A stretch of 64,000 bases of DNA from Stappia sp. 28M-7 (GTDB taxonomy: Bacteria; Pseudomonadota; Alphaproteobacteria; Rhizobiales; Stappiaceae). The translations under genes were made by a program, and so were the position numbers. The notes below the pieces were generated by a model. The model saw nothing but the letters and a program-made list of their open reading frames with translations. It made no database searches and was not told where the DNA came from. Below are positions 8,497-16,936 of the stretch, piece by piece. The DNA is taken from the NCBI RefSeq assembly GCF_014252955.1, contig NZ_JACMIA010000001.1, positions 1,364,001-1,428,000 of the forward strand. The letters run 5' to 3'. The first letter of the stretch is position 1. Each line of letters opens with the position of its first letter.

Positions 8497-9488
8497 GCAT
8501 CCAGCTTGCCGACATCCTCGCCGCGCGCCGCACCATTGCCGGCGTTGCCGCGCGCACCCCGATGGTGCCTTCGCTTGCCGTGGATGGAGACCTGCTGCTG
8601 AAGCTGGAGACGACCCAGCCCATCGGCGCGTTCAAGCTGCGCGGCGCATTGAACGCCGTCTCCGCCGTGCCGGCGGGCGCCCCCGGCGTCACCTGTTGCT
8701 CCACCGGCAATCACGGCCGCGGCGTTGCCTTTGCCGCGCGCGCCGCCGGCCTTCGCGCCGTCGTGTGCATGTCCGAGCTGGTGCCGAGAGCCAAGGTCGA
8801 GGGCATCCGCGCGCTGGGCGCCGAGGTGCATATCGCCGGCCGCAGCCAGGACGATGCCCAGGGCGAGAGCCTGCGGCTGGTGCGCGAGGAGGGGCTGGTC
8901 GAAATCCCGCCCTTCGACGACCCGCTGGTGATCGCCGGCCAGGGCACCATCGGTCTTGAAATGCTCGAGGACCGCCCGGACCTTGAAGCGATCCTCGTGC
9001 CGCTGTCCGGCGGCGGGCTTGCCGCCGGCGTTGCGCTGGCCGCGAAGGCGATCAAGCCGTCAATCCGCCTCATCGGTGTCACCATGGACCGCGGTGCGGC
9101 GATGCACGCCTCCATCCGCGCCGGCCGTCCGGTCGAGGTCGTCGAGGTGGCGAGCCTTGCAGATTCCCTTGGCGGCGGCATCGGGCTGGAGAACCGGCTG
9201 ACCTTCGCCATGTGCCGCGACCTGCTGGACGACTGCATCCTCGTCACCGAGGACGAGATCTACGACGCCATGCAGGCGCTCTACTACGAGGACCGCATGG
9301 TGGCCGAGGGCGGCAGCGTCGTCGGCATCGCCGCGATGCGCTCGGGCCGCCTGCCGGCCTTCGGCGGTCCAGTCGCCACCATCCTCACGGGCCGCAATGT
9401 CGACATGACCACCTTCACCGAGATCGTCGCCGGGCGCGGCGTCCGCCTCGGCGAGGTCGAGCTGAAAGGGCGCAGCTATGGCGCATGA
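8493..9488 (+). CDS. eutB: Hydroxyectoine utilization dehydratase EutB (threonine-dehydratase-like)
   Basis: 331 residues, starting at the TTG at 8493, which has AAGGAGG seven bases upstream and overlaps the ehuA stop (TTGA); no ATG fits the family N-terminus. It is a fold-type II PLP enzyme: the PLP lysine lies in IGAFKLRGA, the substrate loop is STGNHGRG and the phosphate-binding loop is SGGGLAAG. In ectoine users EutB works with EutA and EutC to convert 5-hydroxyectoine toward ectoine; the chemistry is only partly established. EutA is not in this operon, nor are the ectoine hydrolase and deacetylase genes (doeA/eutD, doeB/eutE). They must be elsewhere, or the operon is reduced. The 11-base overlap with eutC suggests coupling. 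Confidence 0.82.
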   Translation: MSIQLADILAARRTIAGVAARTPMVPSLAVDGDLLLKLETTQPIGAFKLRGALNAVSAVPAGAPGVTCCSTGNHGRGVAFAARAAGLRAVVCMSELVPRAKVEGIRALGAEVHIAGRSQDDAQGESLRLVREEGLVEIPPFDDPLVIAGQGTIGLEMLEDRPDLEAILVPLSGGGLAAGVALAAKAIKPSIRLIGVTMDRGAAMHASIRAGRPVEVVEVASLADSLGGGIGLENRLTFAMCRDLLDDCILVTEDEIYDAMQALYYEDRMVAEGGSVVGIAAMRSGRLPAFGGPVATILTGRNVDMTTFTEIVAGRGVRLGEVELKGRSYGA

Positions 9489-10470
9489 AGTGACCGTCCT
9501 GACCGCCGGCGAGCTGCGCGGGCTGGTGCAGCTGGATCCTGCCGCCGTCGATGTGGTCGAGCGGGCCTTCGCCGCGCTCGCCTCCGGCACGGTGGTGATG
9601 CCGCCGATCCTATCGATGGCGATCCCTGAGGCCAATGGCGAGGTCGACGTCAAGACCGCCTATATCCCCGGTTTCGACGGGTTCGCGATCAAGGTCAGCC
9701 CCGGCTTCTTCGACAATCCGAAGCTCGGCCTGCCGAGCCTCAACGGCTTGATGATCCTGTTTTCCGCCAAGACCGGTCTGGTCGAGGCGCTGCTGCTCGA
9801 CAATGGCTACCTGACGGATGTGCGCACGGCTGCCGCCGGCGCTGTCGCCGCGCGCCATCTTGCGCCCTCGAAGGTCGAGACGGCCTGTGTCATCGGCACC
9901 GGCATCCAGGCGCGGCTGCAGATCGAGGCGGCCCATCTGGTGCGCCCGTTCTCCCGCGTTCTCGTCTGGGGCCGCGACATGGCGAAGGCGGAAGCCTGCG
10001 CCGCCGATCTCTCCGAGCGGCTGAAGATCGAGGCCGAAGCCGTCGCGGACCCGGCCGAGGCGGTGGCGCGGAGCCAGCTCGTCGTCACCACCACCCCGGC
10101 CGAGCATCCGGTGCTCAAGGCCGAGTGGCTGCATCCCGGCCTCCACATCACGGCGATGGGCTCGGATCAGGCGGGCAAGAACGAGATCGAGCCGGCAGCG
10201 CTCGTTGCGGCGGACCTTTATGTCTGCGACCGGGTCAGCCAGTGCGAGGCTCTCGGCGAGCTGCGCAGCGCCATCTCTGCGGGCCTGTGGCAGGGCGGCA
10301 CGCCGCCGGAGCTCGGCGAGATCGTCACGGGGCGCCATCCCGGCCGCCGCTCGGACGACGAGATCACCATCTGCGATCTCACCGGCACGGGCGCGCAGGA
10401 CACGGCGATTGCGACCTCCACCATCGCTGCCGCCCGCAAGGCCGGCGCCGGTTCGACGATCCTGACCTAA
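9478..10470 (+). CDS. eutC: Ectoine utilization protein EutC (ornithine cyclodeaminase/mu-crystallin family)
   Basis: 330 residues. The Rossmann motif is VIGTGIQARLQIEA (about residues 137-150), preceded by the family segment DNGYLTDVRTAAAGAVAARHL and followed by the late ICDLTGTGAQDTAIA signature. It is an NAD(P)-binding cyclodeaminase-like enzyme of the EutC group, acting with EutB on hydroxyectoine. It is the last gene of the operon. Its stop codon overlaps by three bases the end of the convergent SecY-like gene, and no separate terminator is seen. Confidence 0.84.
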   Translation: MAHEVTVLTAGELRGLVQLDPAAVDVVERAFAALASGTVVMPPILSMAIPEANGEVDVKTAYIPGFDGFAIKVSPGFFDNPKLGLPSLNGLMILFSAKTGLVEALLLDNGYLTDVRTAAAGAVAARHLAPSKVETACVIGTGIQARLQIEAAHLVRPFSRVLVWGRDMAKAEACAADLSERLKIEAEAVADPAEAVARSQLVVTTTPAEHPVLKAEWLHPGLHITAMGSDQAGKNEIEPAALVAADLYVCDRVSQCEALGELRSAISAGLWQGGTPPELGEIVTGRHPGRRSDDEITICDLTGTGAQDTAIATSTIAAARKAGAGSTILT

Positions 10471-11600
10471 CGGGCTGGTGTGGCAGGGGCGGCTGCCGGC
10501 CGCAGCAGCTCGGCCAGCACCAGCGCGCTTGCCACCATCACCAGGATCGGCGTCGCTCCGAAGGCGGCGGGCAGCATGTAGAACGAGCGGACCAGCACCG
10601 CACCGAGCACCAGCGCCATCTGCAACGCGGCGATGGTTGCGACCGGCATGGTCTCCAGTCCCCGGGCGGCGTCGGGCGTGCCGACCGGCACTTTCAGATA
10701 GGCCGTGAGGAACAGCGGCACCAGCAGCGCAGTCAGCACGAAATGCGCCGTGTAGAGCGGCCAGCCCAAGGCGCCGATGTCGTCCGGCAGCACCCACCAC
10801 ACCAGCAGGACCAGATAGCCCGCCGCGGTGTTGGCGAGAACCGGCGGCCACAGCAGCAGGGTCAACCAGGCGGACGGTGCTGCGCCTGCCTGTCGCGCCG
10901 TCGTCTGCAAGCCTCTGGCGACGTGGATCGTCGCGGCCGTTGCCGCCACGACGAAGGCGAGGGGGACCAGCAGGTCCATCGGCAGGCCCGACTGCAGGAA
11001 CATGCCGGAGCGATACTGCGAGAAGGCCAGCTCGAGTTCCGACGGCAGGCTGGCGATCATCGGAAAGACCATCAGCAGCAGGATGCCCTGTCCGGCCCCC
11101 GGCAGGCGGAGGCGTCCGGCCAGCCAGATCAGCACCGCGGTCGCCCCGCAATAGGCGGCAAGGCTGGCGACCACTCCGCCGGTGGACAGGTCCCGCAGCA
11201 ACCGGCCTGTCTGCATGCCGTGCAGCACGCCGGCGCCCTGCGCCAGCGTCATCAGCAGAGCGATCAGGCCGGTGATGGCGACCAGCACCTGAGCGTTGCG
11301 GGCCGAGGCGGCCTGCCAGCGCGCCAGCGGCGGGATCAGCAGGCGGGCGATCTCCACATGGGCGATGGCCACCACCAGCGGCCCGGTCCACAGGGCGAAG
11401 ATCGAGGCCATCCGGATCGAGCTGCCGCCGGTGAAGCCGTCGTGGTAGTCGAGCCGCTCCGCATCCACTCCGGGAATCGGGATCCACAGTCCGACCAGAT
11501 AGATGGCCAGCGCGGCCGCAAGCGGCCACAGCACCGGCCAGAGCGTGCGAGAAGGCGCGGTGCCGGACGTGGAGGGCGGGGGAGGCTGGGTTTCGGTCAT
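10467..11600 (-). CDS. Divergent SecY-like membrane protein
   Basis: 377 residues if the ATG at 11600 is used; another ATG at 11633 adds 11 residues, and neither has a strong ribosome site. About ten hydrophobic segments are visible. Several stretches can be lined up with SecY: AIYLVGLWIPIPGVDAERL with SecY helix 1, GFTGGSSIRMASIFAL with the plug/helix 2 region, WLAGRLRLPGAGQGI with the WLGEQITERGIGNGI region before helix 5, and a late FGATPILV. The large cytoplasmic loops that bind SecA and the ribosome appear much shortened. It is not next to ribosomal-protein genes, so it is not the housekeeping secY. Role unknown: an accessory translocase or a membrane-insertion factor for the neighbouring RiPP system are guesses. 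Confidence 0.7.
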   Translation of the reverse strand: MTETQPPPPSTSGTAPSRTLWPVLWPLAAALAIYLVGLWIPIPGVDAERLDYHDGFTGGSSIRMASIFALWTGPLVVAIAHVEIARLLIPPLARWQAASARNAQVLVAITGLIALLMTLAQGAGVLHGMQTGRLLRDLSTGGVVASLAAYCGATAVLIWLAGRLRLPGAGQGILLLMVFPMIASLPSELELAFSQYRSGMFLQSGLPMDLLVPLAFVVAATAATIHVARGLQTTARQAGAAPSAWLTLLLWPPVLANTAAGYLVLLVWWVLPDDIGALGWPLYTAHFVLTALLVPLFLTAYLKVPVGTPDAARGLETMPVATIAALQMALVLGAVLVRSFYMLPAAFGATPILVMVASALVLAELLRPAAAPATPAR

Positions 11601-12065
11601 CGGGGCCTGTGTTCGCAGCGAACCTGAGCGCATGGCTTGCGATCGTTTCAGGGCGAAACCTTAGCGGCGCAGCTTCGGCATCTGCAAGGGGCACGAACGG
11701 CGGACTGATCCGGGGCTGCCGTAAAGGTGCCTGACCGATATTGGGTGGTTCCTTGTATCTGACGAGTGAATTTTCGTCTTTATCGTCAATATCTGTCAAA
11801 AATATCCATGGGGAAAAATGCGATAAGTCTCGAAAATAGGTAATTTTTACATGTCGCATCGAAAGTAATAGCGAGTTGACACCTTGGGCGCGCCATTTAA
11901 GATTGAAAGCGTCAGCCAGCCGTCGCGCGCGGATTGCAAGCGGACTTTCGCCTGCAGCTCCCATTCCGGCCAGCCATCGACAGTGTCCGTCTGCCCCGCC
12001 GGGGCAACGGCGCGGGCTTCGGGGCTGTGGCGGTGGGTGTATCCGGACTATTTCCGACGGTTGCC
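11601..12065. other. Divergent intergenic region with an AT-rich core
   Basis: This gap lies between the SecY-like gene and the first gene of the RiPP operon. Its centre (about 11740-11880) is strikingly AT-rich compared with everything around it. It ends in a promoter-like pair (11876-11903). No convincing small gene was found. The exact right edge depends on the uncertain start of the permease gene. Confidence 0.5.
11876..11903 (+). promoter_or_regulatory. Candidate sigma-70 promoter of the RiPP operon
   Basis: TTGACA at 11876-11881 and TAAGAT at 11898-11903 are separated by 16 bases, just downstream of an AT-rich upstream element. This is the best promoter-like match in the region and points into the permease-precursor operon. 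Transcription would start near 11910. Confidence 0.5.
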
Positions 12066-14462
12066 GTGCTTCGCGCTGTTGCGGCGAAGCTCCGCCGGCA
12101 ATGGCTCAGCTTTGCCCTGCTCTTCGTCGCGCTTGTCGTTGCCGTTGCCGTCTGCGTCGTGCTGCTGGGGGCGATCCGCTACTACTTCGCGCCCGGCCGC
12201 CTGGCCGACGCCGATCTGTGGCGCATCGACACCATCTGGAGCTCCAGCCACTCCGGCGAGAACGGGCGCTGGGCGACCTCGCCGGATCCTCTGGCCCGGC
12301 TGATCCGCCAGAACCACGGCTCGCTCGTCCATGCCGGCCGCTTCACGCCCCTTCGCTCGCAGCTGACGATCGACGACATGTCGCTGCCGGGCGGGGCGCT
12401 TTTCCGCAGTGATCCGCCCTCGCTTGCCGTCTTCGACTGGCGACTGCGGCAGGGCGCCTTTTCCCTCGAGCGGCTGGGTCCTGGCGAGGCCTTGATCAGC
12501 TCCGCCGAGGCGCGGCGCCTTTTCGGCACGCGCGACCCGGTGGGCCAGCGGATCACGCCGGCCCAGCCCGACCGCCGGGGCAAGACCACCACCTATTCGG
12601 TCGCGGCCGTTTTCCAGCCCTTCGCCGAAAATGCCGTCTTCCGACCCGACATCGTCCTTGTCGATGCGGTGCCCGGCGCCATCGACCGGGCGCTGCTGCC
12701 GAGCACGCTGCAGCAGCTGCCGATGGAGTGGCTGCGCCCCAGCGCCTACACCTTTGTCCGCTTCCGGGGGGAGGCAGGACAAGCGCAGGCGGACGCGATC
12801 GCCGCCGACCTCACCACCCGCGCGCCTTATCTGGGCGGCTGGGAGCCGGACTTCCGCGCACGGCCGGCGGCCGGGATCTGGCTGTCGGACGGCGTCTACG
12901 AGGAACTTGTCGCCGCGATACCGACCGGCTCCGCCCGCCTGCTGTGGATCAGCGCGCTCGTGCTGGCGGGCGCAGCGCTCGCCGCGTTCGGTCATGGCGT
13001 CGGGCTCGCCCGCCTCCAGCTCGCGCCGCTGGCCGAGACGCTGGCCAGCCTGGCGGTGCCTCCTGCGGCCGGCCGGCTGGCGCTTGCCGGCTTCGCGGCG
13101 CTGGCGGCGCTCGGTTTTTGCATCGTCGGCACGGCCGCAGGCATCGCCCTGTCGCGTCTTGTCGCGCGGGGCTTGCGGATGGACCCCGCCGCTTTCGCCC
13201 TGACGCCGATGGAGGGGCTGGCCCTTGCCGGGGCAGCGCTTCTCGCCTTCGCCGTCGCGGGGCTCTTGCCGCTGGTCCGCCGACAGGCGCATGCGCGCGC
13301 CGCGCGCCGGATCCTGCCGCTCTGGGCGACATTCGTCGTCTGCGGCACGGCGGCGGGCCTGTCCATCGTGCTGGTAATGCAGCAGCTGCATCTGGCGGGC
13401 CGCGACAGCGGCATGTCGCTGGAGCGTACCCTTGCCCTGCAGGTGGACCAGGACGGCGTTCTCGGCGACCGCCACGACGCCTTCCGCCAGGAGCTCCTGT
13501 CCCTGCCGGGCGTGCGAGAGGTGGGCTTCGCCAAGACCCTTCCCGGCGCGCTGCACGACTACAGCTACATGGAGCTGCGCGCCGCGACCGACCGGCGCCA
13601 GACCGAGAAGCGCTATCAGGCGCTTGCCGCCGATGACGGCTTCCTGCGCAGCATCGGCGTGGTGCCGCTGGCCGGGGCGCTGCCCTCCAACTGGGCCGAG
13701 CGCCGCGACCAGGCCGTGCTCAACCGCAGCGCGGCGGAGCAGCTCGGCTTTGCTTCGCCGAGCGAAGCCGTCGGGCAGCTGCTGCTCAGCTTCGACGGCG
13801 GGCCGCAGGTCAGCCTGCGTGTCGCGGCGGTGGTCGAGGATTTCCGCCTGAACGGCCGCCATGTGCCGAGCCCGCCGCTGGTCGTCTACCACGATCCGCG
13901 CCTGTTCCGCGTCGCCACCATCCGCTTCGATGCGGAAGCCGGCCCCGCGCGCCTTGCCGACGTCTTTCCCGTGTGGTGGCGGCTGTGGTCCCAGACGACA
14001 CCCTCGCGCATCGAGCCGGGGGCGCTTTACGGCGCGGCGAACCGGCCGGCGGAGGGCGCGGCCCTGCTCAGCCTCGGAGCCTGGATCGCCACCCTTGCGG
14101 TGATCGCCGGCGTGCTTTTCGCCGTGATCCGCTTCCGCTCGGTCAGCTGCCGGCGCGAGCTCGGCCTGCGCCAGCTGCTGGGCGCCCGGCCGCTGCAGCT
14201 GGCCCCGGTTCTGGCCAGCCGCCTTGCGGCGCCGCTGCTGCTTGCCATCCCGGTTGCCGCCGCCGCGACCGTCCTTCTCGGGCAGGCGTGGCTGGCGGGG
14301 CAGGCGGACCGCATCGCGGTCACCTCGGTCCCCGTTCTGGCCACCGTCTGCCTCGGGCTGGCGCTCTCGTCGGTGCTGGCTCTCGCCGCGTGTATCGCCG
14401 TCGAGCTCCTGCTGGTTTCGCGGGGGTCGAACCTTGTCGCCACTGCCACGGGAGGAGCCTGA
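12066..14462 (+). CDS. FtsX/MacB-type ABC transporter permease
   Basis: About 798 residues from a GTG at 12066; the open frame continues upstream to about 11934 and GTGs at 12027 and 12033 are alternatives, none with a clear ribosome site. GTG 12066 gives the usual N-terminus VLRAVAAKLRRQWLSF leading into the first helix. Layout: helix, large periplasmic MacB_PCD-like domain (about residues 50-280), three helices, second periplasmic domain, three C-terminal helices: a duplicated FtsX permease. It has no ATPase domain. The likely partners are the MacA-like adaptor (24116-25486) and MacB/LolD-like ATPase (25499-26233) at the far end of the cluster. Likely role: export or self-protection for the modified peptide. 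Confidence 0.75.
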   Translation: MLRAVAAKLRRQWLSFALLFVALVVAVAVCVVLLGAIRYYFAPGRLADADLWRIDTIWSSSHSGENGRWATSPDPLARLIRQNHGSLVHAGRFTPLRSQLTIDDMSLPGGALFRSDPPSLAVFDWRLRQGAFSLERLGPGEALISSAEARRLFGTRDPVGQRITPAQPDRRGKTTTYSVAAVFQPFAENAVFRPDIVLVDAVPGAIDRALLPSTLQQLPMEWLRPSAYTFVRFRGEAGQAQADAIAADLTTRAPYLGGWEPDFRARPAAGIWLSDGVYEELVAAIPTGSARLLWISALVLAGAALAAFGHGVGLARLQLAPLAETLASLAVPPAAGRLALAGFAALAALGFCIVGTAAGIALSRLVARGLRMDPAAFALTPMEGLALAGAALLAFAVAGLLPLVRRQAHARAARRILPLWATFVVCGTAAGLSIVLVMQQLHLAGRDSGMSLERTLALQVDQDGVLGDRHDAFRQELLSLPGVREVGFAKTLPGALHDYSYMELRAATDRRQTEKRYQALAADDGFLRSIGVVPLAGALPSNWAERRDQAVLNRSAAEQLGFASPSEAVGQLLLSFDGGPQVSLRVAAVVEDFRLNGRHVPSPPLVVYHDPRLFRVATIRFDAEAGPARLADVFPVWWRLWSQTTPSRIEPGALYGAANRPAEGAALLSLGAWIATLAVIAGVLFAVIRFRSVSCRRELGLRQLLGARPLQLAPVLASRLAAPLLLAIPVAAAATVLLGQAWLAGQADRIAVTSVPVLATVCLGLALSSVLALAACIAVELLLVSRGSNLVATATGGA

Positions 14463-14575
14463 ACCAAGACCTGTCCGATCACCAGGACTGATCTCCGATG
14501 AAAGCCGTTCGACCGTCTGGGCCGGCCGGCACGAGGGAGTTTCCCGCATCAACGAAGATACGGAAGGAGAATGGA

Positions 14576-14803
14576 ATGCAGCATGTACTCGACATCACGG
14601 CCTCGTCCGCGCACGCGGCCGTCTACGAAAGCTACATCGAGGAAACGGAGCCGATGCTGGCCCGGGCGACCACCAGCGACTGCCTGTCGACCGGCACCAC
14701 GGTCAGCAGCGGCACCGGTTCGTCGGTCGGCAGCTTCTTCTGCATCGGCTGCATAACCGGCACCGGTGGCTACGACTCGGGCTGCAGCAGCTGCCACGAA
14801 TAG
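14576..14803 (+). CDS. Putative RiPP precursor peptide (azole/dehydroamino-acid type)
   Basis: 75 residues, too small for most gene callers. The ATG at 14576 follows GGAAGGAG at 6 bases; an ATG at 14571 is in another frame. Residues 1-30 look like an acidic, helical leader (IEETEP at 21-26, then MLARA). Residues 31-75 are an extreme composition: by count 10 Ser, 8 Thr, 5 Cys (36, 56, 59, 70, 73) and 9 Gly in 45 residues, ending GCSSCHE. That is what YcaO cyclodehydratases and LanB dehydratases act on. Cleavage near residues 30-31 is plausible but unproven. It lies between the permease and the exporter genes, immediately upstream of the modification operon. Confidence 0.8.
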   Translation: MQHVLDITASSAHAAVYESYIEETEPMLARATTSDCLSTGTTVSSGTGSSVGSFFCIGCITGTGGYDSGCSSCHE

Positions 14804-14824
14804 GCTGACGGACCGGGCCCGGGG

Positions 14825-15868
14825 ATGATGAAGACGATGACCGATACCGCTGGTGTCGCGGCCCTGCACGGCGGAAGCTCCGCTGCGCAGAACCGCGGCC
14901 GCCTTCGCGTCTCCGGGCGTTCCGGCCCGTCGGGGCTGATGCTGGACGGGCTGCGCAAGCGCTATGGCGACCATCTGGCGCTCGATGGCGTCAGCCTCGA
15001 CTGCCGGGCGGGGTCGCTGACCTCGCTGCTCGGGCCGAACGGCGCCGGCAAGACGACGCTGCTGGAAATCCTCGTCGGGCTTCGCAAGCCCGATGCCGGG
15101 CGGGCCGAAATCCTCGGCGCGCCGTTCCCCGACCTGCCGCTGGAGCGCCGGCGCCGTGTCGGCATCGTGCTGCAGCAGCAGAGCCTGCCGCCGCTGCTGC
15201 GCACCGACGAATACCTGTCGATGGTCCGCACCGCCTATCGCAGCCGCGACATCCCGATGCACCTGGTCGAGGCCTTCTCGCTCGAGGGCGCCTGGAAGAA
15301 GCGGATCGGCCAGCTGTCCGGCGGCCAGCAGCGCAAGCTGGCGCTCGTCGCCGCGCTGGTCGGCGAGCCGCAGGTGCTGATCCTCGACGAGCCGACGGCC
15401 AGCCTCGATCCGTTCAGCCGCCTGGCCTTCTGGCAGGAGCTGCGGCGGCTGTGCGACCGGGGCGAGGGCGCTTCGGCGATCCTGCTCGCCACCCACGACA
15501 TGGCCGAGGCGACCGAGCTCAGCAGCGACGTGGTCATTCTGGAGAACGGCCGCGTGCGCGAAACCGGCACGCCGGACGAGCTGATCGCGCGCAACGGCGC
15601 GCCGCCGCGTCTGGCCGTGGCGCTGCGCGAGGTGGAAACCGCCGAAAAGCTTCTCGCCGCGCACCCGCAGTTGGCGGCGGACGTGAGCTTGGAGACCGGC
15701 AGGGACGGGACCGTGCATGCGGTGTTCGACGCCGGCCGGCTGGACGCGCTGCTTGCCTCCCCCTTGCGCCCGCATCTCGATCTGGCGCGCCTCAGCCAGC
15801 GCCGCTCGACGCTGGAGGACGTTTTCGTCGCCCTGCTCGGGCCGGGGCTGAAGGAGACACGGCCGTGA
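14825..15868 (+). CDS. ABC-2 type exporter ATP-binding protein
   Basis: 347 residues. Walker A GPNGAGKTT is at residues 70-78, the signature LSGGQQR at 164-170, and Walker B VLILDEPTASLDP follows. A roughly 35-residue N-terminal extension precedes the domain, and a C-terminal 80-residue region ends in the ABC-2 type (DrrA/CcmA-like) segment STLEDVFVALLG. It pairs with the permease that starts within its stop codon. In RiPP clusters such pairs export the product or give immunity. The start ATG (14825) is followed at once by another ATG (14828); the ribosome site is weak. Confidence 0.85.
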   Translation: MMKTMTDTAGVAALHGGSSAAQNRGRLRVSGRSGPSGLMLDGLRKRYGDHLALDGVSLDCRAGSLTSLLGPNGAGKTTLLEILVGLRKPDAGRAEILGAPFPDLPLERRRRVGIVLQQQSLPPLLRTDEYLSMVRTAYRSRDIPMHLVEAFSLEGAWKKRIGQLSGGQQRKLALVAALVGEPQVLILDEPTASLDPFSRLAFWQELRRLCDRGEGASAILLATHDMAEATELSSDVVILENGRVRETGTPDELIARNGAPPRLAVALREVETAEKLLAAHPQLAADVSLETGRDGTVHAVFDAGRLDALLASPLRPHLDLARLSQRRSTLEDVFVALLGPGLKETRP

Positions 15869-16893
15869 ACATGCCGCTGCTCGCCATTCTGGTGCTCAAC
15901 AATTTTCGCGAATACCTGCGGGACTTCACGTCCAGCTTCTTCACCTTCGTGTTCCCGCTGATCTTCGTCGTGATCTTTTTCATGAGCAGCTCCGGCGGCG
16001 GGGCGCCGGGCGCGCTGCCGCTGTCGCTGCAGGGCGATCTCGCCGCGCCCCAGGCGCAGGCGGTGGTCGAGGCTCTGTCCGCAGTTCCCGGCGTGCGGCT
16101 GCTGCCCGCCGGGCATGAGGCGGCGGGGACGGTCACTCTCACCGTGGGGGCGGGCGGGCGCGTGGCCCTGTCCGCGGCGGCCGACCCCTCGCTGGCGCGC
16201 GTGCTGGAGACCGCGATGCTCGCCGCCGCCGGGCGACAGGCCGGCTCCCTGCCGTTCGACTACAGTTTCGAGCCGGTGCGCAGGACCTCGGAGCTGGTGC
16301 AGCTGCTGCCGGCCTTCTTCGCCATGTCGCTGCTGCAGCTCGGACTGTTCGGCACCTCGACACCCTTGTTGCAGCAGCGCGCGCGGGGCGTTTTCCGCCA
16401 CATGAAGACCCTGCCGATCACGGTCGTGCAGATTGTCTCGGCCTTGCTGGTCACCCGGCTGGCGATCGCGTTGGTGCAGATGGTCGGCCTCTATGCCATC
16501 GCCACCGGCTTCTTCGGCTTTCGCATCGAGGGCAGCGGCCTGCTCTTCGCCGCGCTGCTGGCGCTGGGCACCGGGTGCTTCGTTGCCATGGGCTTCGCGC
16601 TCGGCGGCATCATCGGCAACCAGCAGGTCGGGGTGCTGGCGACGCTGGCGATCAACTTCCTGATGCTGAGCTTCGGCAACGTCTTCTTCCAGGTGCCGCG
16701 CGACAGCGCGCTGGCGGTGGTCTCCGACCTGCTGCCGATCACCTATCTCGTCGACGGATTGCGGCAGGCCGCCACGGGCGAGCCGCAGGCCCTGCCGCTG
16801 GCGCTGGTGCTGGCCGTGCTGGCGGCCGCGACCGTGCTTCTGACGGCGGTTTCCGTCCGCTTCTTCCGGTTCGACATGGGGCAACAGGCATGA
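15865..16893 (+). CDS. ABC-2 type exporter permease
   Basis: 342 residues from the GTG at 15865, which has AAGGAG at 8 bases and overlaps the ATPase stop (GTGA); the ATG six bases on is less well spaced. The N-terminal helix FVFPLIFVVIFFM is followed by an extracytoplasmic domain (about residues 45-135) and then five C-terminal helices containing the ABC-2 membrane signature region around residue 270 (FQVPRDSALAVVSDLLPITYLVDGLR). It is the membrane half of the exporter encoded with the preceding gene. Confidence 0.82.
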   Translation: MNMPLLAILVLNNFREYLRDFTSSFFTFVFPLIFVVIFFMSSSGGGAPGALPLSLQGDLAAPQAQAVVEALSAVPGVRLLPAGHEAAGTVTLTVGAGGRVALSAAADPSLARVLETAMLAAAGRQAGSLPFDYSFEPVRRTSELVQLLPAFFAMSLLQLGLFGTSTPLLQQRARGVFRHMKTLPITVVQIVSALLVTRLAIALVQMVGLYAIATGFFGFRIEGSGLLFAALLALGTGCFVAMGFALGGIIGNQQVGVLATLAINFLMLSFGNVFFQVPRDSALAVVSDLLPITYLVDGLRQAATGEPQALPLALVLAVLAAATVLLTAVSVRFFRFDMGQQA

Positions 16894-16936
16894 GGCCGAC
16901 CAAAGGCATGGAACATGTGCAGGAGAGGCACGGCAG

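Noticed and set aside
8493-9488. Housekeeping threonine dehydratase (IlvA/TdcB)
   Set aside because: Embedded in and overlapping with ectoine transporter and eutC genes, and lacking the C-terminal regulatory domain of IlvA.
10467-11633. Housekeeping secY
   Set aside because: Divergent sequence, reduced loops and no ribosomal-protein neighbours.
11884-12303. Alternative small gene at the start of the RiPP operon
   Set aside because: TTG start without ribosome site, Arg/Ser/Pro-rich shadow composition, overlaps the permease frame.
2048-14552. Very long antisense frames, for example 12048-14552 and 5354-7528 on the minus strand
   Set aside because: They are opposite well-supported genes, rich in Arg, Gly, Asp and Gln, without domains or ribosome sites; they arise from the scarcity of stop codons at high G+C.
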